Below are positions 61,010 through 64,000 of a stretch of DNA of 64,000 bases, one piece after another. Source of the DNA: Terriglobia bacterium (GTDB taxonomy: Bacteria > Acidobacteriota > Terriglobia > Terriglobales > Acidobacteriaceae); NCBI GenBank assembly GCA_020072585.1, contig JAIQGL010000010.1:124001-188000 (forward strand), written 5' to 3'. The translations under genes were made by a program, and so were the position numbers. The number at the start of each line of letters is the position of its first letter. Positions within the stretch are counted from its first letter, which is position 1. The notes under the pieces are model-generated. The model saw nothing but the letters and a program-made list of their open reading frames with translations. It was not told the origin of the DNA and did no database searches.

Positions 61010-63046
61010 TCAGTAGGCGCGTGGCTCTACTTTCCAGCGGTCGTAGATCCTGGCGGACAGGAAAATTTCGAACAGGCCCCGGTCAAGCTCACCGTCATCC
61101 ACTGAGGTCTCCAATATTTCCAGAGCGCTTTCAATAGAAACGGCTTTTTTATAGGGACGGTCAGCGGCAGCAAGGGCGTCAAAGATGTCAGAGATCGTCA
61201 TCATGCGGGTCTGCACGGGAATTTCCGGGGCTGACAATTTATACGGATATCCCGTGCCATTTAGTTTTTCATGGTGCCCGCGGGCGATCTCAGGAACGTT
61301 ACGCAGCTCATTGGTCCATGGGATCTTCTGGAGAAAGCTCACCGTATGGAGCACGTGCGATTCGATTTGCAGCCGCTCCATCTCGTCGAGCGACCCCTTG
61401 CGGATGGAAAGCATCTGTATCTCTTCCCCGGTCAGCACAGGGCGCTTTTTTCCATCAATGTCTTCGTAGTGAAGATTGGCGATCTCCAGAAGCTGGTCAA
61501 AGTTGCCTTCAGGCAGTACCGTGGGCTCGTTGGCCCAGATAATAGCTTCAGCGTATTCGTCCACGCCGTGCAACTGGGCCGCCAGCCTGGCATCAAATTC
61601 CTTTTGCGCGGCCATGAATTCTTCACGCCCGTTCTTCAGCAGGAAGTCGAGTCTGGATTTAAGGCTCTCATTTTCCAGCGTGCGCCTGACCAGTCCAAAG
61701 CGTTGCCGGATCACCTCAAGCTGGGCGGGATAGAGTTTTTTTGCTTTCACCAGCACTTCTTCGCGAACGCCGACTTTGCCAAAGTCGTGCAGCAGGCTGG
61801 CGTAGCGGATTTCACGCACCTGGTCACGGGAAAAGCGCATGCTCGCATAGGGTCCGCTATCCGCACGATCCACGGCTTCAGCCAGCGCCACGGTGAGGTT
61901 GGCAACGCGGAAGGAGTGGCCGGAGGTTGCGGGATCGCGCGTTTCAATAGCAGTAACGGAGGCGCGCACAAAGCCTTCAAACAGGCGCTGAATCGAGTCA
62001 TACAGCTGGCTGTTCTCCAGCGCCACAGCGGCCTGGCCGGCGAGCGATTGCACGATTTCCTGCTGGCGCGGCGTGTAAGGAAGCACCTGCTGGTCCACGG
62101 CTTCAGATGAATCGAGCCGCGCCGCGAAATCGCGTTTGGCGTTGATCAGTTGCAGCACCGCGATGATCTTTTCCTTCTGGTTGCGTATGGGCACGGCCAG
62201 AATGGATTTGGTGCGGTAACCCGAATCCTCATCAAATTTGCGGTTGATGGAGTACGGAACATCAGCGGGAAGATGGTACGCATCTTCAATGTTTACGATC
62301 TCACCGGTCAGCGCCACATAGCCCGCTATGGAATGCTCGTTGATATCGATGGCAACTTCGCGGAACGGTACCGCCACGGTGTCATTCTGCGCCAGCTTGA
62401 AGCGCAAGTGTTCGCTCGCTTCCTGCTCCTGCACGGGTGCACCGGGCTCGGCAGGCGGAAACTGTAATGACTGGCGGCCACCATCACCGGTGCTCTCCAC
62501 CAGGTAGACGGAACCAGCGTCACTGCTGGTAAATTCGCGCGACTTGGTAAGAATCAACTCCAGAAGTTTGCCGGGATCATGCTCCGCGGAGAGCGCCATG
62601 CCGATCTGGTTCAGCTCATGGATCTCCTGGCTCGCACCGGCCAGACGCTGGTTTACCTCATGCCGGGTATGCACAAGATGAATGTGATCAAGAGCGTTGT
62701 CCGCCATGCGTTCCAGAAGCGATTCAGGAACGTCATACGGCAAGTAGGCATAGACCGCGCCATCGTTGCGCGGATCTTTGAAACGGGAATTGGCCAACGC
62801 CAGAACGCGCGTATTGGGAACGCGAAGCTGGTTATAGTGCTGTTCCACCAGGTCTTCCTTGGAAACCAGAATGATCCGTTCCACGTCAGCGTGCTCGCCG
62901 GAGATTTCCCCAAAGAGCATGCGGCGGAAGCGCTGAACACCATTGAAATATTTGGCCGCAATCGCATCCTCTGCAAAATACGCAAGGATAGGCAGGGCCC
63001 GCATGCCCGGCGTTTCGCGTCGCTTTGGAAGCACGGCCGAACTCAT
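61010..63046 (-). CDS. GAF and HD-GYP-like signalling protein
   Basis: A 678-residue soluble protein. N-terminal region (about 17-130) with ALPILAYFAEDAIAAKYFNG, a coiled linker, then a GAF domain (about 150-345), then an HD-GYP-like phosphodiesterase domain: HSFRVANLTVALAEA, LLHDFGKVGVREE (H420/D421) and HHEKLNGTGYP (591-601). Around 110 extra residues sit between HD and GYP (about 440-560), longer than in classical HD-GYP. Typical HD-GYPs hydrolyse cyclic di-GMP; activity here is not shown. No kinase or GGDEF domain is adjacent. Confidence 0.85.
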   Translation of the reverse strand: MSSAVLPKRRETPGMRALPILAYFAEDAIAAKYFNGVQRFRRMLFGEISGEHADVERIILVSKEDLVEQHYNQLRVPNTRVLALANSRFKDPRNDGAVYAYLPYDVPESLLERMADNALDHIHLVHTRHEVNQRLAGASQEIHELNQIGMALSAEHDPGKLLELILTKSREFTSSDAGSVYLVESTGDGGRQSLQFPPAEPGAPVQEQEASEHLRFKLAQNDTVAVPFREVAIDINEHSIAGYVALTGEIVNIEDAYHLPADVPYSINRKFDEDSGYRTKSILAVPIRNQKEKIIAVLQLINAKRDFAARLDSSEAVDQQVLPYTPRQQEIVQSLAGQAAVALENSQLYDSIQRLFEGFVRASVTAIETRDPATSGHSFRVANLTVALAEAVDRADSGPYASMRFSRDQVREIRYASLLHDFGKVGVREEVLVKAKKLYPAQLEVIRQRFGLVRRTLENESLKSRLDFLLKNGREEFMAAQKEFDARLAAQLHGVDEYAEAIIWANEPTVLPEGNFDQLLEIANLHYEDIDGKKRPVLTGEEIQMLSIRKGSLDEMERLQIESHVLHTVSFLQKIPWTNELRNVPEIARGHHEKLNGTGYPYKLSAPEIPVQTRMMTISDIFDALAAADRPYKKAVSIESALEILETSVDDGELDRGLFEIFLSARIYDRWKVEPRAY

Positions 63047-63267
63047 TTGATGGAGGGGCTTGAGGGGAATTGGCCCGAAATTCGTGAAATAGTGGAGAGA
63101 TATTATCAGATCGATGCGCGTTGGAACAGATTGATGACTGCGGTACTCAAGGCCCTTGACCTTTAGGTGCGTATCGGCAATTGTCAGCTGAAAACCCTAG
63201 GTAAAGCGGTACAACTCTCCGGGGCAGACTGGTACACGGCCGAGAAGATCTGCGCAAAATTACTTCT

Positions 63268-64000
63268 TCATTTTTTCCCCAGAGCTTTTTTCAGCTGGAC
63301 AATGATCTCTTTGACTGAGGGCGCCATGCTTCCTTCAGGATCAAGTCGCAGGCACTCCTCGAATTCAGCCAGAGCGGCCTCCGGATCTTCCTGCTGGAGA
63401 AAGACATTCCCCATGAGCGCGTGTGGTCCGGCATAGTCCTTATTGAGTTCGATTGCCTGGCGCAAATGCGGTTCAGCGGTCTGCCATTTACCAAGTCCCC
63501 ACAAGCTGCGCGCCAGTTCGTAGTGCGCTTCAGCCGAGTCAGGGCGAATCTCCAGGCTGCGCTGTAGGGCCTTTTGCGCAGCTACATAATCCTTCTGCTC
63601 ATTTAGTGCGGACCCCGCACCCAAATACGCTTTGGCATTGCCCGGTTCCACCTTGGCGGCTTCTTCAAAGGCCCACTGTGCGTCATTCCATTGCTGCAGT
63701 TGCATTTGCGCGAGCCCCAGCAGCAAGTACGCCTGGCCATACCATGGATCAAGTTTGGTGGCGCGCTTGAACTCGTCAATGCTGGCTTTGGCATCGTGCT
63801 TTTTGAACAGCAGGTCCTGGCCCTTGCTCATGGCTTCTTCCACTTCGACCACCGAACGGCGTTTCCGGGTTTCCGGCGTGGGCGTGGGAGTAGCGGCAGG
63901 ATTTGCGGCGCGCGTGGTCTGACTGGAACTCTCCTGCGAAAAAGAAAGAGACGCTGTGAGACATGAAAAAAGAATACCGATTAAGAAATGAGTGCTGCGC
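63268..64000 (-). CDS. Exported TPR protein, N-terminus beyond window edge
   Basis: The leftward frame is open to base 64000, so the start lies outside. The visible N-terminus RSTHFLIGILFSCLTASLSF is a signal segment, followed by a Ser/Thr/Pro stretch (AATPTPTPETRKRRS) and then about four or five TPR repeats (GQDLLFKKHDAKASIDEFKR, AYLLLGLAQMQLQQWNDAQW, AYLGAGSALNEQKDYVAAQK, AHYELARSLWGLGKWQTAEP). A GTG at 63852 would leave out the signal and is not preferred. Ends with KEIIVQLKKALGKK. Confidence 0.83.
   Translation of the reverse strand, partial: RSTHFLIGILFSCLTASLSFSQESSSQTTRAANPAATPTPTPETRKRRSVVEVEEAMSKGQDLLFKKHDAKASIDEFKRATKLDPWYGQAYLLLGLAQMQLQQWNDAQWAFEEAAKVEPGNAKAYLGAGSALNEQKDYVAAQKALQRSLEIRPDSAEAHYELARSLWGLGKWQTAEPHLRQAIELNKDYAGPHALMGNVFLQQEDPEAALAEFEECLRLDPEGSMAPSVKEIIVQLKKALGKK

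Noticed and set aside
1-64000. CRISPR array, IS element, prophage or integron
   Set aside because: No spaced identical repeats, transposase, integrase or phage structural gene was recognised on either strand.

Overview
The window looks like ordinary chromosome from a GC-rich, Gram-negative soil-type bacterium, most probably an Acidobacteriota member of the Terriglobia/Koribacter kind. That is inferred from the gene families present (VIT/von Willebrand proteins, CHRD and DUF4097 secreted proteins, exordium-like secreted proteins, an MXAN_5187-like protein, very many small secreted or membrane proteins), from double-membrane features (OmpA, an usher-like barrel, Tat and lipoprotein signals), and from intergenic TTTTT-tailed hairpins. 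No rRNA, tRNA, IS element, phage gene or CRISPR array was seen. Taxonomy was not tested by any search.

Layout. 1-5.9 kb: edge of an OmpR-type response regulator, an aldehyde dehydrogenase, and an NtrY/NtrX-like two-component pair whose NtrX-like member has a degenerate GAFTGA loop. 6-9.4 kb: YceI and DUF1223 secreted proteins and a tandem pair of 300-residue paralogues. 9.6-12.8 kb: a compact operon of Tat metallophosphoesterase, cupredoxin, DUF2231 membrane protein, ECF sigma factor and zinc-finger anti-sigma factor. 12.8-15.7 kb: an NTF2-like protein and two paralogous secreted exordium-like proteins.

16.1-23.0 kb is the most remarkable part: one leftward nine-gene operon with overlapping stops and starts. 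It encodes, in transcription order, a membrane trypsin-like protease, a YukD-type ubiquitin-like protein, an E1 resembling UBA3, a membrane-anchored JAB/JAMM peptidase, a polytopic FHA protein, a prokaryotic RING finger fused to a TM2 membrane domain, a GYF-domain membrane protein, a DUF2752 membrane protein and an E2 with HPN and active-site Cys. All four kinds of enzyme of a eukaryote-like ubiquitin cascade (E1, E2, RING E3, deconjugase) plus the modifier are thus together, and most of the partners are membrane proteins. I propose a membrane-localised bacterial ubiquitin-like conjugation system. Such gene sets have been noted in comparative genomics; I know of no demonstrated function for this FHA/TM2/GYF-containing version.

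23.4-28.1 kb: Lrp-type regulator, OYE-family reductase, small membrane proteins, and a DCC-thioredoxin/TetR pair with paired palindromes flanking a promoter. 28.3-34.1 kb: a leftward chaperone-usher-like cluster with four secreted subunit-like proteins, one broken by a frameshifting deletion. 34.6-44.8 kb: DksA-like regulator, OmpA protein, dGTPase, large TPR protein, PurH and small proteins. 45-51 kb: NarL-type regulator, XRE regulator, DUF2238, CHRD protein, FabG and a CPA2 antiporter. 51-64 kb: DUF5752/TreT-like glycosyltransferase pair, DUF2071, DUF488, a 573-residue unknown protein, a VIT/vWA protein, a lipoprotein, a YhaM-like nuclease, a GAF/HD-GYP-like protein and an edge-truncated TPR protein.
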